Shown here: positions 35,200-44,579 of the stretch, piece after piece | How positions within the stretch are numbered: position 1 is the first letter of the stretch | How the letters are laid out: each line of letters starts with the position of its first letter | Source of the DNA: Mytilinidion resinicola | Lineage: Eukaryota; Ascomycota; Dothideomycetes; Mytilinidiales; Mytilinidiaceae | Length of the DNA: 64,000 nt | Direction of reading: 5' to 3' | NCBI RefSeq assembly: GCF_010093595.1 | Contig: NW_022985472.1 | Coordinates: 62,001-126,000 of the forward strand | Translations under genes and position numbers: made by a program | Notes under the pieces: model-generated | The model's database searches: none | Seen by the model: the letters and a program-made list of their open reading frames with translations, nothing else | What the model was told of the DNA's origin: nothing

Positions 35200-35526
35200 T
35201 CTAAATAGGTAAACGTTGTTCCGTCGGAAGTCGAAGTGGTAGATTTAGCGCGCTAAGAAGTATGTCATCCTCCCTTTACCGTCGGCGCGTTGTCCTCTGG
35301 CCAAGCCTGCTATATGAAGGGAAAGGAACCCGTTAGCTTGTTCAACTCCTCGCTCGTAATACACAATGCCCTGAGCATAGTCGCTAACTTAACCATCGGC
35401 GTACCTTTGCTGCATCTCGAAGACCCTTATTACACTCCTGCAGATTCGCGACCCGCTCCAAAATTCGTGGCTACCCACTTGCATGGTCAATCCTTGCTCG
35501 TCTGCAGAAGGGTTTCTATATCGTAA
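35200..35526 (+). pseudogene. Unknown ORF, probably a fragment
   Basis: The frame open from about 35,257 to 35,526 contains an ATG at 35,314 (MKGKEPVSLFNSS…); the first possible start at 35,290 is TTG. Upstream, the same frame reads on across a single TAA at about 35,254 (VNVVPSEVEVVDLAR before it), so the gene probably extended further. No domain recognised. A RIPed relative of its 3' part lies at about 52,650-52,745 (shared CTCCTGCAGATTC and ACCCGCTCCRAAATT), showing that this sequence is repeated. Confidence 0.4.
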
Positions 35527-35539
35527 TGTCCTACTAGAA

Positions 35540-36390
35540 CGGCTGCCGAGCCACATAGCGGGCTAAAAACTTAATGCCCCGTTATATAAAGCTTCCTTCA
35601 GTTGGTCTTATAGTTCTTGTTTTATTGCGGCCGCGCTCTAGTCCTTTCCCAGCCAGAGAGATAAGTAGGCACTATAGACCTTTTATTCTTCCGCTCTTCA
35701 TTTATAAATTGGTTCTATTCTACCTATCCCCTTAAGCTAAGCAACAAAATAAGTTATATTCCAAAAGATTATAGAAGTAAGGAAACAGATATATATTGCA
35801 AGCTAATTAAAGGTTCGCCTTTATCTTCCCTTCTTTAACGGATTGCTAACGCATTTTAGATTAGCTTAAGGTTGCCACTATCCTAAATCTGCAGTGGAAT
35901 AGTTGCAAGCCGAGACTAGGATACCTTCGAAACCAAGCTCTTAAATACGAAGCCTTTATTGTTAATATAAATACTAGAGATATTCTACTGCACTTCAGAC
36001 CGGAGGATAGGCACAATAGATTGGACAGTATACTTAAGATGATATTCCGCTATCTAACAGCCGAATCCTTTCTTAATTTTAAGCCTAAGGGGGAAGAACT
36101 TCAGAAGGAAGGATCTGGAAAGGAAGAACGTCTAATAGATCTTAACTAAGAGAGTGCGAGTTGAGAAGATGATTTAACAGAGGGAATGAAAGCTGGGTGG
36201 GATGCGGCGGCTATAATACTTTCTTGCTTGCAATCTCTAAGCAAAATCGTTGCTGCTTTACAGGGGTTTAATTCCCTTTAATATTATTCACGTAATATAG
36301 CCCGCTTTGCGTCTCCCCGTTTTCCTGGCGAATTCTTTCTGTAAGTCTTGTTGTTAATGCAACGTCCAGATCGGCATTGCTGTTGAAATG
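35540..36390. other. Repeat-derived, moderately mutated
   Basis: 35,980-36,250 is a better-preserved copy of the sequence at 8,290-8,550. The rest holds no recognisable gene. Confidence 0.4.
35980..36250 (+). repeat. Better-preserved copy of the 8.3-8.55 kb repeat
   Basis: Same order of shared words as in the 8.3 kb copy, but with more CpA/TpG left. Read forward it has an acidic, Glu/Lys-rich character around 36,090-36,180; the product is unknown. Confidence 0.6.
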
Positions 36391-36399
36391 ATGCTTAAT

Positions 36400-37250
36400 C
36401 CGTCACCCTCCACACACTATGACAAGCCCCCTAATTGCATCAATCGCCCCCCGAAAGAGGCAAAGGCTGCGCGCTGACGCGCTTGATCGCCTGCATGCTC
36501 CCGCCCAGCAGTCATGGTCCAACATCGCTGCCTAGCTGTCGCGGTGCGATTCGACCCCGCCTCCTGATGGTGCATCCCTCGCGCACGACCGCCATGCTCA
36601 TCCTGCCCACCAGCGCAAACGCCGCCACATTCTGGGTGAAATCCAGCACAATCAGAAGACGGTCGAGATGGATGGCAACAACGATCGAGAAAGGGGCGCA
36701 AGGCGACAGACGGCGCCTGAGGCTCGCGTTGGAGGCACCCGCCGCTCCACCCGCCTCGCTGACCTGCCTATGCGCCCAGCAACAACACCTGCGAGCTTCG
36801 CTGGTGAAGAAGTCTGGCTCATTGAGTCCAACGCTGGTCCTGCGATCGAGGAGCCTGTGCAGCCTCAGCGGGTTCCCCTGAAACTGCCTGGCCCCGTCCT
36901 GCCTGCCCTATCCACCGTATCGAAGGAGATTGTAGCAGTGCTATAACATCCGAAGACGTCCGAAGGGATGAGGTACACGCGGTCTTTGCCCGGTATGTTG
37001 CCGAGGGCCGAGAAACCCGTCTTCTTGACGAGATGTTTGCCGTCGCGATTTAGGACGGCGGCAGCCACGTCGACACCGGCGGTAATCCCTTGTCCAGTGC
37101 CCATCTTCTGGGTGGCGGCCGGCACCACTCCATGGCCAGTGCCAAAGTCAACACTGTATGTCGGTGTGGCCGCCACAGCGGAGAGCCTCAACTACCTGTC
37201 GCACAAGCTCGATGAAGTGGTCCCGACGCCTTGAATTTCCTCTTAAACGC
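36400..37250. other. GC-rich segment with several overlapping open frames
   Basis: An abrupt rise in GC with no RIP signature. Open frames exist on both strands. The most protein-like is minus strand 37,191-36,865 (start TTG), with a GQGITAGVDVAAAVLNRDG run and KDRVYLIPSDVFG. On the same strand, in another frame, 36,670-36,500 reads RLLIVLDFTQNVAAFALVG. They could be exons of one minus-strand gene downstream of the sirtuin, but no splice pattern could be fixed and no family is recognised. High GC alone produces long open frames, so coding status is open. Confidence 0.35.
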
Positions 37251-37335
37251 GTTGCATGTGGCGCAAGCCTGGGCGGATGTCTTGCGAACCATGTTGCTGG
37301 GGCAGTGAATGGACGATTGTTTGGTGGTGTAGGGT

Positions 37336-37499
37336 GGGAGAGTGGAGAGAGTGGAGAGTGGAGAGTGGAGAGAGAGAGTGGAGAGTGGAGAGAGAGAGTG
37401 GAGAGTGGAGAGAGAGAGTGGAGAGTGGAGAGTGGAGAGTGGAGAGTGGAGAGTAGAGAGGGAGAGTGGAGAGGGAGAGTGGAGAGGGAGAGTGGAGAG
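37336..37499 (+). repeat. GAGAGTGGA microsatellite
   Basis: About 160 bp of GTGGAGA repeats with GAGAGA interruptions, fully purine-rich apart from T. It lies about 170 bp beyond the stop codon of the sirtuin and could affect its 3' region or mark a recombination site. The long open frames across it are repeat artefacts. Confidence 0.93.
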
Positions 37500-37665
37500 C
37501 GCCGCAGGAGAGTGGTCAGAAGTACAGACAGCGATAAAGCAGTGCGGCGCAGGAAAGTCGTGGGCGGATATAAAGTTCTCCGTCATTTGTTGGCCGCAAA
37601 ATGAACAGGGTGTATTGATGGTGTGGCTCAAATGACAGCCTCGAAGGCCGCGGAGCCCGCCTACG

Positions 37666-38657
37666 CTAAAGCATTATATTGGCGATATCATCGCATGCCA
37701 TGCGCACATCTCGATCCCATTCAACGCCACAATTGGGAGGTGCTATGTCTTTGTTAAACCATACGGTGAGCCCTTTTTTATTTCTATGAATAGCTTGTTC
37801 CATTACCCGTGTGTATTCGATGACGGACGGGATTGTTAATGTTGTGCCGGCGACAAAAAGGGCATCCGGTCGCTGGTTTAAATCGATTTTCAGCGCCGCT
37901 TTGATCTTCTCTTCGTCCGGGTTGTCGTCGTTATAGAGCACTATGTGAGGACGTAACCAACCACACTTACGGGGACGCTTTTTGTTTATAACCCGACTTT
38001 CTTGTACTTTACTACACTGAGGGCACGGGACTGGAGACGTGCTTTCAAAGACGGTTGGATTGAAATCCAAGATTGCGCTACACTTCGTGCAACCCATTTT
38101 TAGAATGTTGCCGTGTAATTGGACGGTAATAGGCCACAAAGGGGGTAGCAATCTTTCGATAGCGTCGATATTCTGCGTGTACAGGCGCAGAAGGCGTTTT
38201 TCCTCGGCCAACTTGGCTAGCAAGCGATGGAATGCGGTCGGTTTGGCATCTTTACAAAGCGCATAGAGATCCGTAATCGTTGAATAGAACGCAGCCGTAC
38301 CTTCGTCGGTATTGTATATAGTACGATTGAAAATGTCAGAACCGAAGGGAGTTTTAAAAACTCCCTTGAAAGATCGAAAGTCAGGAACTACGCGACCATT
38401 AGTGCATGCTAGAAATAGCGACAAAGTGTGACGTACTTCCAGCGGACACCGACATTCCTGCACCTGCAAACACGACAATTTTCTTTTTTTTTGTCAAGTT
38501 CTCCCAGCAGACGTTCCAGATCTGCCGAGATCGAAGGAGCTAGAAGGGTTGGCTCTTTTTCCGCATCTTCAGAAACGGTATTGTGCAGTGCAGCAGAGTA
38601 GGCAAAGCAAAGCAAGCGGTTGAAGGAGTGTACAAGGTTGACTGAGTGGGTGGGCAA
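37666..38657 (-). CDS. Sirtuin, HST3/HST4-type NAD-dependent deacetylase (frameshift in exon 1)
   Basis: Class I sirtuin on the minus strand. Exon 2 (38,387-37,666) is fully open and carries PDFRS, RLYTQNIDAIE (NAD/catalytic), QLHGN (catalytic His), a CTKC and CPQC zinc-binding pair, LRPHIVLYNDDNPDE and VAGTTLTIPSV. Exon 1 supplies KIVVFAGAGMSVSAG. The 49-nt intron at 38,436-38,388 rejoins the conserved GIPDFRS. Upstream, the SADLERLLGELDKK frame meets the core only if the run of nine A (plus-strand T9 at 38,484-38,492) were eight, so exon 1 has a one-base frameshift or a base-call error. No in-frame ATG is present before it: the frame opens after a TAG at 38,685-38,687, and the first near-cognate start is TTG at 38,657. 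The loop between LPPL and QLHG is about ten residues shorter than usual. HST3/4 proteins deacetylate histone H3 K56 in the nucleus. No RIP damage is seen. Confidence 0.88.
38388..38436 (-). other. 49-nt spliceosomal intron of the sirtuin
   Basis: Donor GTACGT, branch-like CACTAATG, acceptor GTAG. Removing it joins SVSAG and IPDFRS in frame through a split Ile codon, restoring the conserved sirtuin motif. The length is typical of short fungal introns. Confidence 0.9.
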
Positions 38658-38712
38658 TCTTTGAGTAGAAGAAGTGAGGTGGTGCTAAGCCTTGCGTACT
38701 CGCTTACGTAAT
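38579..38712 (+). repeat. Repeat overlapping the sirtuin 5' region, intact copy
   Basis: Aligns over about 135 bp to 40,737-40,872 in the same orientation, with shared GTGTACAAGGTT, GAGTAGAAG and GTGCTAAGCCTT. This copy keeps G where the other has A. The repeat covers the predicted 5' leader and first codons of the sirtuin. Confidence 0.82.
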
Positions 38713-38789
38713 ACACATCGCGAAATTCACCCCAATGTGCATGCCACACTAGTTCTCCGACCACATTTACAGGCTCAGCGGCCTTCATC

Positions 38790-39560
38790 TAGGCCACAGC
38801 AGGGTAATCAATAATTTTGCTCTAGCACTATTCCTTAGCCTTGTTAGCCGCTAGATTTCAATGTCTTATTAGAGCTTACCAATTCCCATCCAGCGCAAAG
38901 AGACTTAATTATTTGCCTGAGGCTCGGCCTGCTGGTGCTTTTAACTTTAAGGCCGTGTCTTTGCAGTCGCCTTAGAGGAATTCTTATATTAGTTTACTTA
39001 AGTTGCTATTTAGACAGTTGTAACGAACCGCAGTTCTTATTAAGCCGGTATTCTCTAGAGAAAGCGTTAGCTATACGAAAATGCGCTGGGTATTTGCTTT
39101 TATATAGCAACTATATTTGCTGGGTATCTTTTATATATCTCCTAGTATTTTATACACCATACTCTTACTATATAGCGGAGATAAGAGCACTTATAGTAAA
39201 CCTAGGTGTAATTATATATCTCTAGTAGTGTGGAAAGAGTTAAGTAATTTTAAATGCGAGCTATAGGACAGCTCCCCTTCTTATTTAGACGGGAATCTTA
39301 GGTGCAGTATATTACCCGTATCTATTATAAAAACTAGGGGTGTTGAAGTTTTATACATTACTAGAGCAAGGTTGGCGTTAGCCCTTTCTTAGGGACCTGG
39401 CTTGGGTGTAATTAGGTTAGTTTGCGGGCGATAATAATGGGCGGTTAGGGATGCTAGCTGCGCCTTACCTGGTCTTAACGCAGTAACCCTGCCATTGCTA
39501 GGGTTTCTGAGCGTTTGCTTAGTTACGCGATTTGGTGTGGATTAAGGGTTAAGGGACGAG
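38790..39560. other. Return to RIP-degraded DNA
   Basis: TA-rich from about 38,960. A forward open stretch at 38,935-39,225 is hydrophobic and has no recognised similarity; in this composition it may be chance. 39,400-39,560 is somewhat less mutated. Confidence 0.4.
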
Positions 39561-39640
39561 GCGTGCGGTTGTATAAGGACTGTAAGGTGAAATAGAATAG
39601 AGCAGGTTTAGGCAGAACGCAGCTGTAGTATAGCTTAATC
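39560..39640 (+). repeat. Dispersed repeat related to 8.1 and 40.65 kb
   Basis: Contains GACTGTAAGGTGAAATAG and AGCAGGTTTAGGCAGAACGC, both recurring with transitions at 40,645-40,700, and the second also at 8,140. The copy here keeps more TpG/CpA. Confidence 0.55.
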
Positions 39641-40169
39641 TGCAGCAGATTAAGAAAGAAGTTTAGGTACTATATATGCATAGCGCGTGCAGGGTAGCTA
39701 TACTTAAAGTACTATATTGGTTTAGGTGTGCTTAGCATAATTAAAAAGACAGAGAAACCGTGAAATTACTCTGTAAGTTATAAACCACTAATATACTAAA
39801 AATCACCCGTGTAGTAAGCTTTGTAAGCTGCTACTAACCGCCCTGCTGCATATATCGCACTCCTGTATCTAGTTGTTAGGATTGCTGAGCGTATATATAC
39901 CGATCCGACAGTTTAGCGGACCGCGATGTTGGTAAAAATGCTCGTCGGCGGAGCGGTGAGGGTGTAAAGGCTTCGCCCGCCTAAATGCTTTCCACCGGTT
40001 CGGAGTGGTTTACGAGATACGGACACATGCTTTGGCGGTCCTAGACAAGGTAACTAATCACAGGTTTAGAATAGACATCCTGTAATCTGCTGTTCCTGTT
40101 GTTGTCTAGTAAGCCTTCGTCCGACTAATAATCCACTTATATCGGCACTTGTTGTTTAAATACAGTCCC

Positions 40170-40740
40170 TTAAAATGGGCGAAGCCGGTGGTAAGGCCTG
40201 TAAGATATTGGAATTGGCTGGTCTATCTAAGAATAGTAACGATAGAATAGAAAGGCTGCAGCTTATTAGTATTATAAGGTTAATCTTAACAGGGATATAT
40301 AGTGCTTAGGAGTATAAGAAGAGGCTAGCCTTCGAGGCAATTTAGTAGTCGCTCCTAAAATCTAATAAAACGACGAAGAAATAGTATATTAAGCTGGGTT
40401 AATAGGTTAAACTACTAGAGGCAGGGCGACCTTTATAAATAGGCGGGGACAAAGTAAAAGGCAATAAGCGGCCTTCTGTCACCGACTTTAATCTAGGCGG
40501 GCGCTTATTAAACACGCTTTGTTTCACCTATAGAGGGTGGTAAGCTAGACAATATACTAAAAGCGAGTCTTAATTTCGAGACTTATCCTGCAGTTTTAAT
40601 TCTTATTGCGTTAAGGTTTAAGTAATAAGGTATATAGTTATAAAAAGACTGTAAGTGAAATAGTATAGGTTTAGACAAAAATGCAGGCGTTGTTATAGCG
40701 GGGCTTAAGTAGATTAAAGAAGAATTTCAGCTATTATATA
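40170..40740 (+). pseudogene. Relic frame of unknown product
   Basis: Starting from an ATG at 40,175 (MGEAGGKACKILELAGL), one forward frame continues to about 40,730 with stops only as TAG/TAA at probable Gln sites. The sequence is basic and includes an IERLQLISIIRLILTG helix and GNKRPSVTDFNLGGRLLNT. It is not recognised. Its end overlaps the dispersed repeat also found at 8.1 and 39.6 kb, so it is probably a transposon ORF. Confidence 0.4.
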
Positions 40741-40872
40741 CTGTGCAGCGCGCAGCTAAGTAGGCAAAGAAAAATAAGCAGGTTAAGAAAGTGTACAAGG
40801 TTAAGCAGGTAGTTAGTCTCCGAGTAGAAGGAGTAAAGTAGTGCTAAGCCTTACGCTACCTCCATCACGTAA
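40737..40872 (+). repeat. RIP-mutated copy of the sirtuin 5' region
   Basis: Counterpart of 38,579-38,712. Most differences are G-to-A here (for example GGTTGAAGGAGTG becomes GGTTAAGAAAGTG, and GTGAGGTGG becomes GTAAAGTAG). Homology stops on the side where the sirtuin core would begin, so the copied unit does not include the catalytic exons. Confidence 0.82.
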
Positions 40873-41178
40873 TAAGTCCGAGCACATGCTATAATATAAA
40901 ACACGTCCTGCTTATACGATTCCTATTGCAGTGGCTTCCAACGTCCTCGATTAAGGTATATATACTTCGCATTTCTGGCTTTATTTAGCCCCCTTTTTCG
41001 AATTTTCGCTAATCTCTAGTAGTGCCTTCTTTGCCACTCTGCTGTGCAATATACGGTATCGCGACCGATCTACTTTCTTCTTAATAGAGGTATAACTAGT
41101 AATTGCAGTTTTAGCGGTAATAGTGCCTCCTCTAGAATAAGCGCTTTGTCGCTGTTAAGAAAAAGGTCTGCATCGCTA

Positions 41179-41540
41179 ATAAAATTGCAACGTGTTAAGT
41201 TATCCTATATTATAAATAAGCTGCTAGGTTTTAAAAGTATACAACTACTCGGGATAGCGAATTGTTTCGGTGGGGCGGAGCTAAATACTAATGCCTAACC
41301 GGACGAAGGTTTCACTCCTATTAAGCTTTTGCTAGGTCGAATATCGATTAGATAAGAGGATGTTTTTAGAATGCGGGCTTAAGGTACTAAAGCCTAAAGC
41401 TGATTAAGCTCTGTAGTATCCTGTAATATTATAGATTTAGGTAATAATATAGAAAGCAACCTAAGTAGAGCGTAAAGAGATTTAGCCTTGCAAGACTTAG
41501 GATATATATATATAGTAAAGCACCAGGGCCTTCTATACTA
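41179..41540 (-). repeat. Inverted repeat flanking the gene island, right copy
   Basis: Reverse-complement partner of 32,095-32,402. It contains a ~14-bp insertion near 41,212 relative to the left copy and more A/T at variable sites. Confidence 0.87.
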
Positions 41541-41901
41541 GAAAGGATTAAGGTAGGAAACTTAAGAATAGATATCCGTGGCCTTATTAATAGGAGAAGA
41601 AAATGCATATATATATAGCTTACAAGCGGACAGGAATTTTAGAGCGGGTTAATATAGGAGTATAATAAGGGTCTTTAAGATATAGAAGAACGCTAGGGGG
41701 GTAGTCTAGTGCTTAAGGAAGGCGACCCTCTAATATTAACGGCTTAAGACTAAGTATAGTAAGTTATAAAAGCAAAATAGAAACGGAATAGCTATATTAC
41801 TAGAAGGCAGCACGCTATTTAGATATAGAATAGGGACTAGGAGGATATGTATAACTTAGCCAGATAATATTACTTCTTCTTTAACTCTACCTCTTCCTCT
41901 T

Positions 41902-41973
41902 CCGTCCTACTCTTTGTCCTACTCTCCGTCCTACTCTTAGTCCTACTCTCCGTCCTACTCTCTATCCTGTTTT
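41902..41973 (+). repeat. 12-bp tandem repeat, 6 copies
   Basis: Six units of CCGTCCTACTCT and variants; the period is four codons. On the minus strand it reads as a repeated RTES/RTKS-like basic-acidic peptide, continuing into Glu-rich codons, as in low-complexity tails of transposon proteins. Confidence 0.85.
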
Positions 41974-42676
41974 CTATTTTACTGCGCTGCAATATACTCT
42001 CCGGGCTCCTTATCTGCTGGCTTCTTAGCCCACCCTTTATATCTGCAGACCCAGGCCTCTTAATCTTCCTCCTTTTTCTAAAATACGGTTTAATAAAGCC
42101 AACACTTTCTTAATTCCTCTTCTGCTCCGTCTCCAGCACCGGTGCTGTCCTAGCGCCACTACTACTTGCTAAATTACTCTTAGACACTGGCAACCGGGTC
42201 GGCAATTACGGACCCAGTTGTAGTAGCAGGGTAGATTATAATCTTAAACTGTTAGAGCGGCGGCCGCTAAAAGAGCTGTAGCGGCGTAAGCGGGGCGCGG
42301 GCCTGCTGTTAGCGCGTTGGTAATGGAGATAAGGTTGCGGTTAATAGTATAGTAGGTGCGGATAATAATATTGCCTAGGTTCTAGGCTTTGCATTTGCAG
42401 GATGTTTGCCGGCGTGCTATACAGCATTACAGGACGGCCGCTAGGAGGCGAAGGTATACTAGTAGCGGAAGGGTGGAGCTGGAAAACGGGAGCGTTAGCA
42501 CGGGCGCTTATTTCTTGCTCGCCCAGCTGCCAGTATATGCTCTTAGCGGACCTCCATGGGATCTGCATTTCCGAAGCAACCTTTTGCTATATTTAGTTCT
42601 TAAATCTATTTAGTATATTAGCTAGGGTTTAATAGGTTAGTAAAGGGGCAGTAAAAAAGTAGGGAGGTAGACTAAA

Positions 42677-42706
42677 AACGCTGTAAAACACAATATTTAC
42701 AGCGTT
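42677..42706. repeat. Hairpin with 11-bp perfect arms
   Basis: AACGCTGTAAA (42,677-42,687) and TTTACAGCGTT (42,696-42,706) are perfect reverse complements around eight bases. This could be a terminator-like stem or the terminal repeat of a small element. A related TAACAGCGCTGTTA palindrome occurs near 23,431. Confidence 0.7.
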
Positions 42707-42999
42707 GCGCGTATTATATTTTTCGAAGAGCAGTGGTTAAGGAGGTACCTACCAAGCGTAAAGCCTCGCGAGCTTATTTTTTTTCTCCTTGTTCTAGACT
42801 GCGCGCTTCTTAAGGTAATTCTGGTATCGGAGTCGGCAAGCAATAGCTAATTATCCTGGGAAGTGCTTCGCAATATCCTCCTATTTTATTCCTGTTCCTC
42901 TAAGCTTAATAATTAGATTATCCTCTTCTTAACCCTATTTTAACTGTCTTTTAGCTAGACTTTCCTGTAGTAATAGAGTTTGCGACGCTACGCGCTTAA

Positions 43000-44280
43000 T
43001 AGGTGGGAGTGGAGGCGAACTATAAAATAGCGCTGGAGGTGCTGTGCCTAGCGGACTAGAGTAGAGCGGATAGAAGCTCTAGGAATACTATAAAGGGTTA
43101 AATTGCGTATATTACTGCTAGAAAACAGCTAACAGCTGCAGTACTAGTCCACCTTATATTAATAGAGCAGGATATATTAGAGAATTAGGAATATATAAGA
43201 GAAACAGTGTTATTCCTATAGATAAAGCTACTAATAGAGACTTAAAGCCTTAAGGCTTAAGCAGTAGATTAATATTTATAGCGGCTAATATAGGCTCTAG
43301 GCCAGCCTTTTTATAACTAATAGTGCTGCTTTTTCCTTCTTAAACTATATAAAAGAGTTTTAAAATAGCAGGAGATAATAATTCGGAGAATTATTAATAG
43401 TTGGGTGCTAGAATTAGATATGCAGTAGTTAAGAGCTTAATAGAAGTTCCTATATTTAATATTAGGGACGTAAACGCTTAAGTTATAAGGGAGACTGTAT
43501 ATAATTTAGGTTAAGCCGCACTTACCCGGGCGCTACGGTACCTAGCACTGTGTATATCTATCTAAATAAGCACTTTAGGATTTCGGGTTTTACGCGCGGG
43601 TTTAGCCAGCAGAGGATTACTTATCTAGTTCCGACGACTTTAAAATAGTATAGAGAGGACAAGAATCTGCGTATTTTAGCAAGCTAAATATTAGATAAAT
43701 TTACAGCATTCTATAGTAAGGGTTTACTAGAGCAAGATAAAAGTATTATAGGAAAACTAAGTATTTATACACCTTCGCTATCGCCAGCAAAACCCGTATA
43801 TATAACCCTAACCCTGTCGGCGCCCACTAGTAAAGTAAAAAACAAGGCAAATAATAAGGTAAATAATAGAAACCAGCCTTTACAGTTTGGCCCGGACGGC
43901 AGTAGTAGTTATAGTCTTATTAATTTAATAATATTCTCCTTTCTAAAGTTTTAAAATTACAACCTTAATATCTGTAGTAACTGTAAATATATACTATAAA
44001 TAGTTAGATTAATTAATTATAGGCCGGGAGGTATATACTATATTTATAGGAGTTGGCGCGGGCGTATAGGGAATATATTACTTGCGTTTGTTATCTAATA
44101 GAGGAGAGAAGCCTTAATTATCGCCGCCTGTTAGAAGGGAGAAAAAACTTAAATCTATAACAGTTATATTAGGCTTAAAAAAGGCAACTAGTAAGGGGTA
44201 ATATAGTAAGGCAACAAGTTAAAAGAAACGAGCTAAAGGGCGTTTTAACCGTGTCGGGCGTAAAGTGCTATATAAGCTTA
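43000..44280 (+). pseudogene. Long relic frame of unknown product, first unit
   Basis: One forward frame is readable for about 1.2 kb with nearly all stops as TAG at probable Gln codons. Features: a helical N-terminal part, SLSK/ALQDFGFYARV-like and YLSSSDDFKIV near 43,560-43,640, then a Gln/Lys-rich stretch around 43,830-43,920. The family is not recognised. It ends at the repeat shared with 10.1 kb, so it is probably a mobile-element ORF. Confidence 0.42.
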
Positions 44281-44385
44281 AGCACTTTATTACTAATATT
44301 TTTAATCCTTATCTCAGCGTTATTAATATATTAGTGGGCGATAGAGCACTAAGTGCAGCCTCCGACCTAGGCACACCTTGTTAAT
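44275..44385 (+). repeat. Dispersed repeat, copy B
   Basis: Counterpart of 10,080-10,175 in the same orientation. It follows the 43.0-44.28 kb relic frame and may be the 3' end of that element. Confidence 0.55.
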
Positions 44386-44512
44386 CCGTTGGGGATATAG
44401 GAAATAATCCTAACTAGTTTTCTTTTCCAAAAGGTCGAAGCACAGTTTTAAGAAAGCTTAGCTTAATTAGCGCAAAATAGTGGCGAGGGTAGAGTATATC
44501 CCGTGTTTAGGG

Positions 44513-44569
44513 AATACGCTAATCTATATACGCTGACCGAATCGGTTAGCGTATATAGATTAGCGCATT
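44513..44569. repeat. 57-bp near-perfect palindrome
   Basis: Arms 44,513-44,540 and 44,542-44,569 are reverse complements at 26 of 28 positions around a single central A; both mismatches are A/G. It could extrude as a cruciform, or be two fused terminal inverted repeats. Confidence 0.9.
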
Positions 44570-44579
44570 TAGCCTTACT

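Larger units (their letters stand above)
41540..43000. other. RIP-degraded, with small repeats
   Basis: Contains the 12-bp array at 41.9 kb and the hairpin at 42.68 kb. 42,400-42,600 has overlapping open frames on both strands in a less mutated patch (for example a VFAGVLYSITGRPLGG-like forward run), but no family is recognised. Confidence 0.35.

Noticed and set aside
37158..37635. Open frames of 97-148 codons on both strands across the GAGAGTGGA tract
   Set aside because: They are produced by the microsatellite; the encoded sequence is a low-complexity artefact.
38039..38266. 75-codon plus-strand ORF inside the sirtuin
   Set aside because: Antisense shadow of sirtuin exon 2; no features of its own.
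38540..38788. ATG-initiated minus-strand ORF as the real N-terminus of the sirtuin
   Set aside because: It has an ATG at 38,788 and a GTAAGC donor-like site near 38,716, but it ends at a TAG at 38,540 before the core, and no acceptor with a convincing branch point links it to the sirtuin frame. Kept only as a remote alternative.
41696..41760. tRNA- or SINE-like motif (TAGTCTAGTGCTTAAGGAAGG), echoed near 52,040
   Set aside because: It resembles a tRNA D-arm/A-box, but no convincing B box (GGTTCRANNC) or acceptor stem could be found at either site.
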